A stretch of DNA of 6,255 nucleotides, taken from positions 1-6,255 of the forward strand of contig WAPH01000039.1 in assembly GCA_015520895.1 (NCBI GenBank), in the 5' to 3' direction. Positions 1 to 6,122 of this stretch are shown here, in pieces (the first letter of the stretch is position 1; every line of letters begins with the position of its first letter). A model generated the notes under the pieces. That model was given only the letters and a program-made list of their open reading frames with translations. It ran no database searches and was not told where the DNA came from. This DNA comes from Nanobdellati archaeon (lineage in GTDB: Archaea; EX4484-52; JAADEF01). A program made the translations under genes and the position numbers.

Positions 1-2
1 AT

Positions 3-389
3 AAATATTTGCAGTGGTTAAAAGAGGATGGAAAGAAGGTTCCTGAGAAGATTTATCCTATGGCTTTGTTTGTTATGGAAACTAAGAATCCGTATCACAG
101 GAGTGATGAGAATTTTATGGAGAGAAGGATTGATGTGGTTTATTGGATTGAACCTACGTGGGGTGATAGTGAGAAGAAAACAATTATATGGGAGTTACCA
201 TTATTAACAGTCCGTTCTTATTATTTGAAAGAAAAAAGCATAAACGCTCTTCATCAGATCGAGATTAGTGATCTATATGTAGTTTTAAGATCAAATGATA
301 CGTCAGTGAAAAAAGTGGAAAAAGAGGATGTTAAATTTATTGCAGTTTTAAAACCAAAAACCATTAAAACTATGGCTGGAAGAGGGTGA
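3..389 (+). CDS. C-terminal part of an unrecognised protein (5' end outside window)
   Basis: The reading frame is open to the left edge and ends at TGA 387-389, leaving at least 129 codons. A TTG at 9-11 could serve as a start, but no ribosome site can be judged there and the frame continues upstream, so I treat the gene as 5'-truncated by the window edge. The product is soluble-looking and mixed in charge. It is rich in Lys and Glu, has several Trp and Tyr residues in its first half (VVYWIEPTWGD), and has no transmembrane segment, cysteine cluster or nucleotide-binding motif. The alternating hydrophobic runs (IDVVYWIE, DLYVVLRS, VKFIAVLKP) suggest beta-strands. It ends in a basic tail (KPKTIKTMAGRG). 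It is convergent with the FEN1 gene, with 55 bp between the two stops. I do not recognise the family and propose no function. Confidence 0.6.
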   Translation, partial: KYLQWLKEDGKKVPEKIYPMALFVMETKNPYHRSDENFMERRIDVVYWIEPTWGDSEKKTIIWELPLLTVRSYYLKEKSINALHQIEISDLYVVLRSNDTSVKKVEKEDVKFIAVLKPKTIKTMAGRG

Positions 390-408
390 AAGTAACCACA
401 AGATTTTA

Positions 409-421
409 GAAAAAGTAAAAG
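409..421 (-). terminator. T-rich tract after FEN1, probable transcript end
   Basis: On the minus strand the sequence reads CTTTTACTTTTTC, starting 23 bp beyond the FEN1 stop. Archaeal RNA polymerase commonly terminates at oligo-T tracts without needing a hairpin, and I see no strong stem here. It lies in the 55-bp gap between two convergent genes, where the end of the EF-1alpha/uS10/FEN1 transcript would be expected. Function is inferred from position and composition only. Confidence 0.4.
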
Positions 422-444
422 TCAAATGTTGGCCCAAAGGTAAG

Positions 445-1467
445 TTAAAATAACGTTTTTTGAGAGCCCTTTTTGCGCAATTCTTTAATTTTTTCTAAGG
501 TTTTCTCAACCCTTTCTGACGAGAACTCATGTCTTTCTATCAATATTTCCTTTATTTTCTCTTCATTTAGAGGCTTAAAATCTAAGGAATAATCAGAAGT
601 GCACGGAGGATTAACAAAAAACTCGTAAATATCAGTAAAAGAAATATCACTTTCCCATTTATCTCTTATAGCTTTCTCGATGTTCTCAAGAGTCTTATAA
701 ATTCTAACAATCTCTAATGCCTTTCTCGGTCCAATACCTGCCGCTCCTTTAGGAGCATAATCTGTCCCTATAATAATACCTAAACAAACAAACTGCTCAT
801 AAGATATAGCTAAACTTTGCAATGTTTCTTCTAAAATTATCTTCTCAGGTAGAACTTCTTTATATTGGTTTGTTCCTGGAATTTTCTTCTTACCTGTTAT
901 TGAAAGGTTGCGAATAAGTAAGGGAGAACCAAAAAGTAAAGCATCATAATCCTGAGATGCTGAAGCATAAACTCTTCCTTCTTTTGCCATACATGCCGCT
1001 TGTGCTTCGCCCTCAGAAGGCGCTTGCACAACGGGTAAACCCATCGCATTTAACAATTGCTTACTTTCTTCTAACATATCTGATGTTAAAAAATTAGCTG
1101 CTTGCGCATACTTTCTTGCCTCATCCAGTCTTCCTTCCTCTAATAATTCTTTCCATTTTTTTTCTGCTTCTTCTTTTTGTTTAGATCTCTGCTCAACAGT
1201 TTCTGATTTAAATTGAGGTTTTTCCCCATCAAAAACAAAAATAGGTTTAATTCCTTGCTCTAATAGATTAATAGTCCTGTAAAATAAGCCAGATAAGTGA
1301 GAGGTTATATTCCCATTAGAATCCATTAATGGAGTACCATCAGGCTGCCGTATAGCAGAAAGAAATTGGTATATTGTGTTAAAAGCATCAAAAGCTAAAA
1401 CCTTTCCTGATAATTCATTAACACTTATTTCCTTTTTTACAACCAAATCTCTGAGGTTTACCCCCAT
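445..1467 (-). CDS. fen: Flap endonuclease 1 (FEN1/Rad2 family, archaeal)
   Basis: This structure-specific nuclease cuts 5' flaps during Okazaki fragment maturation and long-patch base excision repair, with two metal ions and PCNA. The product is 340 aa, usual for archaeal FEN1. I chose the ATG at 1467 over an in-frame TTG at 1476 because the family begins MGV, with Gly2 near the active site, and this start gives MGVNLRDLV. Metal-ligand acidic residues are present: D27 (AFDAFN), D80 (FVFDGEKP), E152 and E154 (SEGEAQAA), D173 and D175 (SQDYDALLFG) and D236 (GTDY). A Lys/Glu-rich helical arch and clamp lies around residues 87-130. The helix-hairpin-helix GAAGIGPRKALEIV spans residues 241-254. 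The C terminus is SQKTLF, a PCNA-interacting peptide that stops right after the first aromatic. The start lies one base after the uS10 stop with no clear Shine-Dalgarno, so translation by reinitiation is likely. Confidence 0.96.
   Translation of the reverse strand: MGVNLRDLVVKKEISVNELSGKVLAFDAFNTIYQFLSAIRQPDGTPLMDSNGNITSHLSGLFYRTINLLEQGIKPIFVFDGEKPQFKSETVEQRSKQKEEAEKKWKELLEEGRLDEARKYAQAANFLTSDMLEESKQLLNAMGLPVVQAPSEGEAQAACMAKEGRVYASASQDYDALLFGSPLLIRNLSITGKKKIPGTNQYKEVLPEKIILEETLQSLAISYEQFVCLGIIIGTDYAPKGAAGIGPRKALEIVRIYKTLENIEKAIRDKWESDISFTDIYEFFVNPPCTSDYSLDFKPLNEEKIKEILIERHEFSSERVEKTLEKIKELRKKGSQKTLF
456..474 (+). terminator. T-runs that could end the left plus-strand transcript
   Basis: The plus strand has six T's at 456-461 and five at 470-474, 67-85 bp past the stop of the left-hand gene. 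Both runs lie inside the convergent FEN1 coding sequence, where they also encode Lys codons and the Gln-Lys region near its C terminus. Archaeal polymerase can stop at such tracts, so overlapping 3' ends between the two convergent genes are possible. The runs may equally be a by-product of A-rich codons. Confidence 0.25.
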
Positions 1468-1468
1468 A

Positions 1469-1777
1469 TTAATCAATCAATTCTATTTCTACATTCACAT
1501 TATGAGGCAATTCTATACGCATAATGTGCCTCAAAGTTCTTTCGTCAATTGCTACATCTAGTATTCTTTTATGCACTCTCATTTCCCATCGATCCCATGT
1601 CTCAGTACCATCGCCTGAGACGGCTTTTCTAACTACAACTTTTAACCTCTTAGTAGGTAAAGGTACGGGTCCAGAAACAGAAGTACCATGTGATAAAGCT
1701 AACTCCTTTATTTCATGCGCTACTTTATCTACTAACTCATGATTTGTGGAACTTAGCTTAATTCTAGCCTTTTGCAT
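1469..1777 (-). CDS. rps10: 30S ribosomal protein uS10 (archaeal S10)
   Basis: A small-subunit ribosomal protein that sits in the head of the 30S particle. The 102-aa product has the full family length and begins MQKARIKLSS, the usual archaeal uS10 start. Recognisable blocks are the loop SGPVPLPTK (about residues 35-43), which reaches into the ribosomal RNA, then WDRWEMRVHKR (about 61-71) and the C-terminal MRIELP..VNVEIEL strand. The gene follows EF-1alpha by 38 bp on the same strand, the tuf-rps10 order found in many archaea, and ends one base before FEN1. The ATG at 1777 is preceded by GGTGGT with a 5-nt spacer. No upstream in-frame start is needed, since the N terminus already matches the family. 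Confidence 0.97.
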   Translation of the reverse strand: MQKARIKLSSTNHELVDKVAHEIKELALSHGTSVSGPVPLPTKRLKVVVRKAVSGDGTETWDRWEMRVHKRILDVAIDERTLRHIMRIELPHNVNVEIELID

Positions 1778-1782
1778 TGCTT

Positions 1783-1788
1783 ACCACC
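1783..1788 (-). promoter_or_regulatory. Probable ribosome binding site of rps10
   Basis: The minus strand reads GGTGGT five nucleotides before the uS10 ATG, a partial match to the archaeal Shine-Dalgarno GGAGGTGAT. It is weaker than the site before EF-1alpha. It supports independent initiation on the uS10 part of the shared message. Confidence 0.5.
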
Positions 1789-1790
1789 AT

Positions 1791-1815
1791 ATAAATAAAA
1801 TAAGGAAAAGAAAAA
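1791..1815 (-). terminator. T-rich tract directly after the EF-1alpha stop; possible partial terminator
   Basis: Immediately after the EF-1alpha TAG the minus strand carries runs of 5, 4, 2, 4 and 3 T's broken by single or double C/A residues (TTTTTCTTTTCCTT, then ATTTTATTTAT). It fills most of the 38-bp gap before uS10. Archaeal polymerase pauses or terminates at such tracts, so it could release part of the transcripts and keep EF-1alpha more abundant than uS10 and FEN1. No stem-loop precedes it. The regulatory role is inferred. Confidence 0.35.
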
Positions 1816-3090
1816 CTACTTATTAGCTGGAACTAGATCTAATACTACTCCTGCTGCAATAGTCATACCCATATCCCTGATAGCAAATCTTGCTAACTCC
1901 GGAAATTCACTTTGTTTCTCCAATACAATTGGTTTAATAGGAACTAATTTTACCACTGCAGCATCTCCTGGTTTAATAAAATCTGGGTTCTCTTCTTTAA
2001 CCTCACCAGTTCGCGGATCTATTTTCTTTAATATCTCCTCAAACCTGCATGCTGCATGTGCAGTGTGAGCGTGCACTACAGGAGTGTAACCCTTAGTTAT
2101 AACAGAAGGATGTTGCAATACGATTATCTGAGCAGTAAACTCTTTTACTACTGTAGGAGGATTATCTGGCTTACCAATAACGTCTCCTCTGCCTACGTCA
2201 TCTTTATTAATACCTCTCACATTTATACCAATGTTATCTCCTGCTTTAGCTTCATTCAATGGCTCATGATGCATCTCAATACTCTTAACTTCTCCTTCTT
2301 TATGAGGAGGCTCAACAATTATCTTATCTCCTGGTTTTAGAGTACCTGTTTCTACTCTTCCTACAATAACAGTACCTACACCTTTAATACTGTATATATC
2401 TTGGATTGGCATTCTTAAAGGTTTATCAACAGGCAATTGTGGTGGTTCTATAGAGTCTAAAGCCTCAATAATGGTAGGTCCATTATACCAAGGCATATTC
2501 TCAGATTTTTTAGCTACATTATCTCCATACCACGCAGAAATAGGTATGAAAGGTATTTTAGAAGTATCATAGCCCACTGTTTTTAAAAGATTCTCGACAT
2601 CTTTCTTAACTTCCTCAAATCTTTTTTGATCATAGTTAACTTCATCCATTTTATTAATAGCAACAATCATGTTTTTTATACCCATAGTCCTTGCTAAGAA
2701 AACATGTTCTTTAGTTTGAGGCATCACACCATCTTTAGCTCCTACTACTAAGATAGCTACATCTGCCTGAGAAGCACCAGTTATCATGTTTTTTACGAAG
2801 TCTCTGTGTCCTGGAGCATCTATGATTGTATAATAATATTTATTTGTATCAAACCTTTGATGCATAACATCTATAGTAACTCCTCTTTCTCTTTCTTCTT
2901 TCATCCTATCCATTAAGAAAGCAAACTTAAAGCTCTCTTTCTTTAGTTCTTTTGCTTTTTCTTCTATTTTTCTCATTTCCTGTTCAGGAACATTTCCTGT
3001 ATCCCATAACAATCTTCCTACCAAAGTAGATTTTCCTTGATCTACGTGTCCTATAGTAACCAAGTTAATGTGTGGTTTCTCAGATGCCAT
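1816..3090 (-). CDS. tuf: Elongation factor 1-alpha (aEF1A, EF-Tu orthologue)
   Basis: This translational GTPase delivers aminoacyl-tRNA to the ribosomal A site. The product is 424 aa, normal for archaeal EF-1alpha, and starts [17 protein letters not shown]. The GTPase motifs are in order: G1 GHVDQGKS (14-21), G2 within ERGVTIDV (68-75, Thr72), G3 DAPGHRDF (91-98) with the catalytic His95, G4 NKMD (146-149) and G5 SAW (185-187). Domain 2 runs from about residue 225 ([23 protein letters not shown]), and domain 3 from about 317 through [14 protein letters not shown] to [15 protein letters not shown]. Residue 19 is Gln, where His is common. A strong ribosome site and a TATA-like element precede the gene. 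It heads the EF-1alpha/uS10/FEN1 unit. The helicase gene lies upstream with 78 bp between, rather than the rps12-rps7-fusA genes that often precede tuf. Confidence 0.98.
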   Translation of the reverse strand: MASEKPHINLVTIGHVDQGKSTLVGRLLWDTGNVPEQEMRKIEEKAKELKKESFKFAFLMDRMKEERERGVTIDVMHQRFDTNKYYYTIIDAPGHRDFVKNMITGASQADVAILVVGAKDGVMPQTKEHVFLARTMGIKNMIVAINKMDEVNYDQKRFEEVKKDVENLLKTVGYDTSKIPFIPISAWYGDNVAKKSENMPWYNGPTIIEALDSIEPPQLPVDKPLRMPIQDIYSIKGVGTVIVGRVETGTLKPGDKIIVEPPHKEGEVKSIEMHHEPLNEAKAGDNIGINVRGINKDDVGRGDVIGKPDNPPTVVKEFTAQIIVLQHPSVITKGYTPVVHAHTAHAACRFEEILKKIDPRTGEVKEENPDFIKPGDAAVVKLVPIKPIVLEKQSEFPELARFAIRDMGMTIAAGVVLDLVPANK

Positions 3091-3095
3091 AATAT

Positions 3096-3103
3096 ATCAC
3101 CTC
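3096..3103 (-). promoter_or_regulatory. Strong Shine-Dalgarno site of EF-1alpha
   Basis: The minus strand reads GAGGTGAT with five nucleotides to the ATG at 3090. This is eight of nine bases of the ideal complement (GGAGGTGAT) to the archaeal 16S rRNA tail. It fixes the EF-1alpha start and fits high expression. Confidence 0.85.
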
Positions 3104-3140
3104 TACAACATACTAACTACTGATAACATACTTATTGAGT

Positions 3141-3160
3141 AAGTTTTAAAAAGTTTTATA
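3141..3160 (-). promoter_or_regulatory. TATA (box A) region of the EF-1alpha operon promoter
   Basis: In the 78-bp gap between the helicase stop and EF-1alpha the minus strand carries TATAAAAC (3160-3153) followed by TTTTTAAAAC (3152-3143). Either could be box A. Initiation about 25 bp downstream would leave a 5' leader of roughly 30-45 nt, enough to include the Shine-Dalgarno site. The T-run may also help end the helicase transcript. Which element binds TBP cannot be decided by eye. Confidence 0.55.
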
Positions 3161-3168
3161 TGATGAAC

Positions 3169-5025
3169 TTATTCTCCAAAAAATGCGTTAATTTCTTCAG
3201 CTAAAACATCTGCATGCTCCTCATATATATATTTTAAATCATAATGCTGTTTTATAAGAGATGCGTAAGTATAGTATTTATATCTGTCATCCACAAATAA
3301 AATTACTCCTTTCTCATTTTCGCCTCTTATACATCTTCCAGCACTTTGTAAAGCTTTATTGATACTGGGTATTATATAGCCATACTCTTTTCCTTTTCCA
3401 AATAATTTATCATAGTAATCTATAATAGCTCGATTGTATAAATCAGGTCTTTCAAAAGGCAATCCAACAATAACAACTACATTAACCATATCCCCTTTAA
3501 AATCAACTCCTTCGTAAAAATTAGCTCCAACAACAGCATGCAACATAACATTTTTATTCTCTTTTAACATAAACAAATAATCCTCTTTTTCATAAGAGGT
3601 AATATCCTTTTTTTCTCTTAAAATCTCTTTATTACCAAACCTTGCAAATTTTAAGATCACGTCCATAATTTCATAAGACGGATAAAAAACTAAAATATTT
3701 CGAGAAGTAGATGATGCTATTTTTTCAATAAAATTCGCATATCTTTTATACATTTCATCATTTCTATATTCGTATTTAGTTGTTAATCCTAAAACGGCCC
3801 TCACATAAGCGTTAGTTTTAGGAAAAGGAGAAGGAAGCACTAACGATTTGCTTATATCTTTAACTCCTAATATCTCTCTATACATTGTATTAGGTAAAAG
3901 AGTGGCAGACATTAAAACACTACCAGCCACACTCTTTAAAACTTCTGATGCCTTATAAGCAACATCTACATCAAACACTTGAAGTTCCCATCTTTCCTTC
4001 TCTTTTAATGTTGCTATTCTTTTTATATGCTCGGTATTCAACTTCCACCATTCTAAAAATCTTCTTAAAGCGTTAGCATAAGAAGATTTCTTCTGTAAAT
4101 ATACTTTTTCTGCGATTTCGTAAAGCCTATCAATTAATACATCATAAGAATAGTAACGCTCTATTATTTCCGTTAAAAATAAAGAATCTACATAACTTTC
4201 TCCAGGTTTTTTTATTAAATTTTTTATGTGAAGAGTAACATTAAGAAGAACCTCTTTTAAATCTTTCGATAATTCTTTATCATATTCTTCAACCTCACTT
4301 ATAGCCCGAGCAAATGTATAGCCACTTAATTTTAAACTATTCATCCTTCTTATTCTCTCAGGTAAATTATGAGCCTCATCAATAATTAACACGATATTTT
4401 CCCTTTCTACATTTAACTTGCCCAATAAAGCAGAAGCAATTCCTGAATTAAAAATATAATAATAATCCAATATAAGTATGTGTGCTTTTTTAGCCATTTC
4501 TAAAAATATCTCATAAGGACAAAAGTCTTTTACATTTTCTTTAAGATCCCAAACATTGTATTTGTTACTACCTTTTAACATCATTTCAATATAAGATTTA
4601 GCTGAAGGAGCAAGCCTATTATTAACAAAGGTGTTATTATAAAATACACAGGATTTGTTTTGTTTCATTTTTTTACAGAAGTCGTAAAAATCATTAACGT
4701 TTAGTTCTTCAGTATCATAATTGCATAAAAACTTTTTATTTATAAGATTCATAGCTCTTAGATTAAATCCCGATTTATGGTTTATTTTTTCAATAGTATT
4801 AAAAACAATTCTATGATGTTCGTGCCTATTAGAAAGAAAAAATATTTTGTAATTATTGCTTAAAGAATATGCTAAAGAAGGTACAAGAGATGCAACAGTT
4901 TTACCTATACCAGTAGGAGCATGAACAAAACTTATAATATCTTCATTTAAATTTTTTAGAATAAAATCCATCATGTCTTTTTGACCATCCCTCAAAATAT
5001 CAAAAGGAAAAAGCTCCCTTAGCAT
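3169..5025 (-). CDS. XPD/Rad3-like Fe-S superfamily 2 DNA helicase
   Basis: This is predicted to be an ATP-dependent 5'-3' DNA helicase of the XPD/Rad3/DinG group, acting in DNA repair. From ATG 5025 it is 618 aa. Motifs in order: a Q-motif-like FPFDILRDGQKDM (7-19), Walker A APTGIGKT (36-43), four Cys likely to hold a 4Fe-4S cluster (C101, C117, C126, and C169 in FCPYE), DEAH in IIDEAHNLPER (216-219), an arch region (about 230-355), MSATL (372-376), the EGVDF..VNVVVIVGLPF block (about 505-524) and motif VI QSAGRCIR (560-567). The order HD1, Fe-S, arch, HD2 is that of archaeal XPD. The frame is open upstream to TTG 5103, but that would add a hydrophobic stretch overlapping the preceding gene. 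ATG 5046 (7 extra residues) is the other candidate. I prefer 5025 because a TATA-like element lies about 27 bp before it. It could also be labelled DinG-like, but the arch and four cysteines favour XPD. Confidence 0.93.
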   Translation of the reverse strand: MLRELFPFDILRDGQKDMMDFILKNLNEDIISFVHAPTGIGKTVASLVPSLAYSLSNNYKIFFLSNRHEHHRIVFNTIEKINHKSGFNLRAMNLINKKFLCNYDTEELNVNDFYDFCKKMKQNKSCVFYNNTFVNNRLAPSAKSYIEMMLKGSNKYNVWDLKENVKDFCPYEIFLEMAKKAHILILDYYYIFNSGIASALLGKLNVERENIVLIIDEAHNLPERIRRMNSLKLSGYTFARAISEVEEYDKELSKDLKEVLLNVTLHIKNLIKKPGESYVDSLFLTEIIERYYSYDVLIDRLYEIAEKVYLQKKSSYANALRRFLEWWKLNTEHIKRIATLKEKERWELQVFDVDVAYKASEVLKSVAGSVLMSATLLPNTMYREILGVKDISKSLVLPSPFPKTNAYVRAVLGLTTKYEYRNDEMYKRYANFIEKIASSTSRNILVFYPSYEIMDVILKFARFGNKEILREKKDITSYEKEDYLFMLKENKNVMLHAVVGANFYEGVDFKGDMVNVVVIVGLPFERPDLYNRAIIDYYDKLFGKGKEYGYIIPSINKALQSAGRCIRGENEKGVILFVDDRYKYYTYASLIKQHYDLKYIYEEHADVLAEEINAFFGE

Positions 5026-5046
5026 AAAATTCTCGATTATATACAT

Positions 5047-5057
5047 CTTTAAAATAA
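5047..5057 (-). promoter_or_regulatory. Possible TATA element for leaderless helicase mRNA
   Basis: The minus strand reads TTATTTTAAAG, centred about 27 bp before ATG 5025, the distance expected when an archaeal transcript starts at or next to its start codon. No Shine-Dalgarno precedes either candidate ATG. If used, the ATG at 5046 would lie outside the transcript. The element is short and A/T-rich sequence is common here, so the call is tentative. Confidence 0.35.
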
Positions 5058-5078
5058 TTGAGGTAGTGAGAGTTGCCG

Positions 5079-6029
5079 TTAAGAAGATCCCGAATAAGAG
5101 CAAGAAAAAATAGGTTGGTTAAGTAGTTGCGTGTACTTTTCGCTATCCTGTAAATATCTTTGAATATTGCGTAACCCTGTTTTTGTCTCAGCAGGAAGAT
5201 GCTTTACTAAAGTATAAAGAGTACTTATTCCCTTCCTTTCAAACTCTTTTAATTTTGCAGGTCCTAAGTTATAAAGCAACCATAGTTTCTCGGGAGGAAA
5301 AAGACGATATTTCTCTTTATCTGAATTAAAATAAGGTGGATCTCTCCTAATATATTTTATCTTTTTCCCTGTTTTTATAGCCTGTAAATGCCCGTAAGTT
5401 AGATAAAGATAATAAAAATATAGAGTACCTATCTTGGCATTATCTAAAGGATTATTTTTAACTCGCTTCCATTCTGGAAAACCATAAGGATAAAGATGTT
5501 TAGTCAATAAAAAGAACGGTGCATACACATATCTTACATCCTTCTCTTCTTTAACAGATACTTCTTTATTAATCTTTAATATGCTCATAAAAGTAGTGAG
5601 GTCGGAAGGATGGCAAGCATAAATATTTTCAACACCATAGGTGTTAAGTTTATTTTTAGAAAGATTATATATTCGTTTAACTTCTTCATAAGCTATTCTT
5701 TTTACCTGCATAACACCATAAGCATTAGAATGAGATCTAGCATTTGCGTTAAAGCTACTTTCTGCAAAAGCAATGGCTTTAAGCACATCACCTAGCCCTG
5801 TTAAATCTCCTAAGTAGTTAAATAAATCATTGTAAGTATAAAGAGAATGGTGGTTCTTTCCTTTCTTAACCTTTTCTTGCTGAAAAAGAGAAGGAGTTGA
5901 ATAAACCTCCTTTATAATATTATAAGAATTAATACCTCCTTCTACAATAAATATAGATAAAGTAAAAAATGCTACCGTATTTCTAACAAATTCATATAAT
6001 TTACCACTTATAGGAAAAAACTTTCTCAT
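5079..6029 (-). CDS. Membrane-anchored or secreted SLT/GH23 lytic transglycosylase-like protein
   Basis: The family cleaves the beta-1,4 bond between MurNAc and GlcNAc of peptidoglycan, leaving 1,6-anhydroMurNAc. The 316-aa product starts at ATG 6029. A basic N terminus (MRKFF) is followed by a short hydrophobic segment (about 17-33, NTVAFFTLSIFIVEGG), a probable signal or anchor that places the rest outside the cell. Family blocks are in order: AIAFAESSFNANARS with catalytic Glu90 (85-99), AYGVMQ (103-108, usually GLMQ), NAKIGTLYFYYLYLTYG (197-213), LWLLYNLGP (249-257, usually AYNAGP) and LPAET (278-282). Extra sequence lies between Gln108 and Asn197 and between Gly213 and Leu249. Two cysteines (139, 310) could pair, and one N-glycosylation sequon (N122) is present. 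A murein hydrolase is unexpected in an archaeon; the substrate is unknown. No Shine-Dalgarno is seen, so the message may be leaderless. Confidence 0.85.
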   Translation of the reverse strand: MRKFFPISGKLYEFVRNTVAFFTLSIFIVEGGINSYNIIKEVYSTPSLFQQEKVKKGKNHHSLYTYNDLFNYLGDLTGLGDVLKAIAFAESSFNANARSHSNAYGVMQVKRIAYEEVKRIYNLSKNKLNTYGVENIYACHPSDLTTFMSILKINKEVSVKEEKDVRYVYAPFFLLTKHLYPYGFPEWKRVKNNPLDNAKIGTLYFYYLYLTYGHLQAIKTGKKIKYIRRDPPYFNSDKEKYRLFPPEKLWLLYNLGPAKLKEFERKGISTLYTLVKHLPAETKTGLRNIQRYLQDSEKYTQLLNQPIFSCSYSGSS

Positions 6030-6053
6030 AAATTATTACATAATAGTAATTAA

Positions 6054-6065
6054 GATTTAAAAAAC
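6054..6065 (-). promoter_or_regulatory. TATA-like element of the transglycosylase gene
   Basis: The minus strand reads GTTTTTTAAATC, centred about 30 bp before the ATG at 6029. A start about 25 bp downstream would leave a leader of only a few nucleotides, consistent with the absence of a Shine-Dalgarno. It lies in the 166-bp region shared with the divergent TBP-like gene. Confidence 0.45.
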
Positions 6066-6122
6066 TTTGGGTTTGATGATAATAAAGTTCATGTGAAAAA
6101 ATGAAGTTAACATTTAAAAAGA

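Noticed and set aside
1376..1561. Plus-strand open frame of about 61 codons
   Set aside because: It is antisense to the well-supported FEN1/uS10 junction and has no family-like sequence or ribosome site.
1524..1742. Plus-strand open frame of about 72 codons
   Set aside because: It lies wholly antisense to uS10; the protein is low-complexity Ser/Thr/Leu with no recognisable motif.
1788..1800. TATA-like TTTATTTATAT (minus strand) before uS10
   Set aside because: It is only about 18 bp from the uS10 ATG, too close for a promoter that would keep the GGTGGT ribosome site in the message; better explained as part of the T-rich tract.
2056..2340. Plus-strand open frame of about 94 codons
   Set aside because: It is antisense to EF-1alpha domains 2 and 3, whose sequence is strongly conserved; the shadow frame has no recognisable features.
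5610..5795. Plus-strand open frame of about 61 codons
   Set aside because: It is antisense to the catalytic region of the transglycosylase and looks like a chance frame.
5079..6029. Bacterial contamination or recent transfer as the source of the transglycosylase
   Set aside because: Base composition, the T/A-rich box A-like promoter and gene packing look continuous with the archaeal neighbours on both sides. This cannot be fully excluded without reads or a tree.
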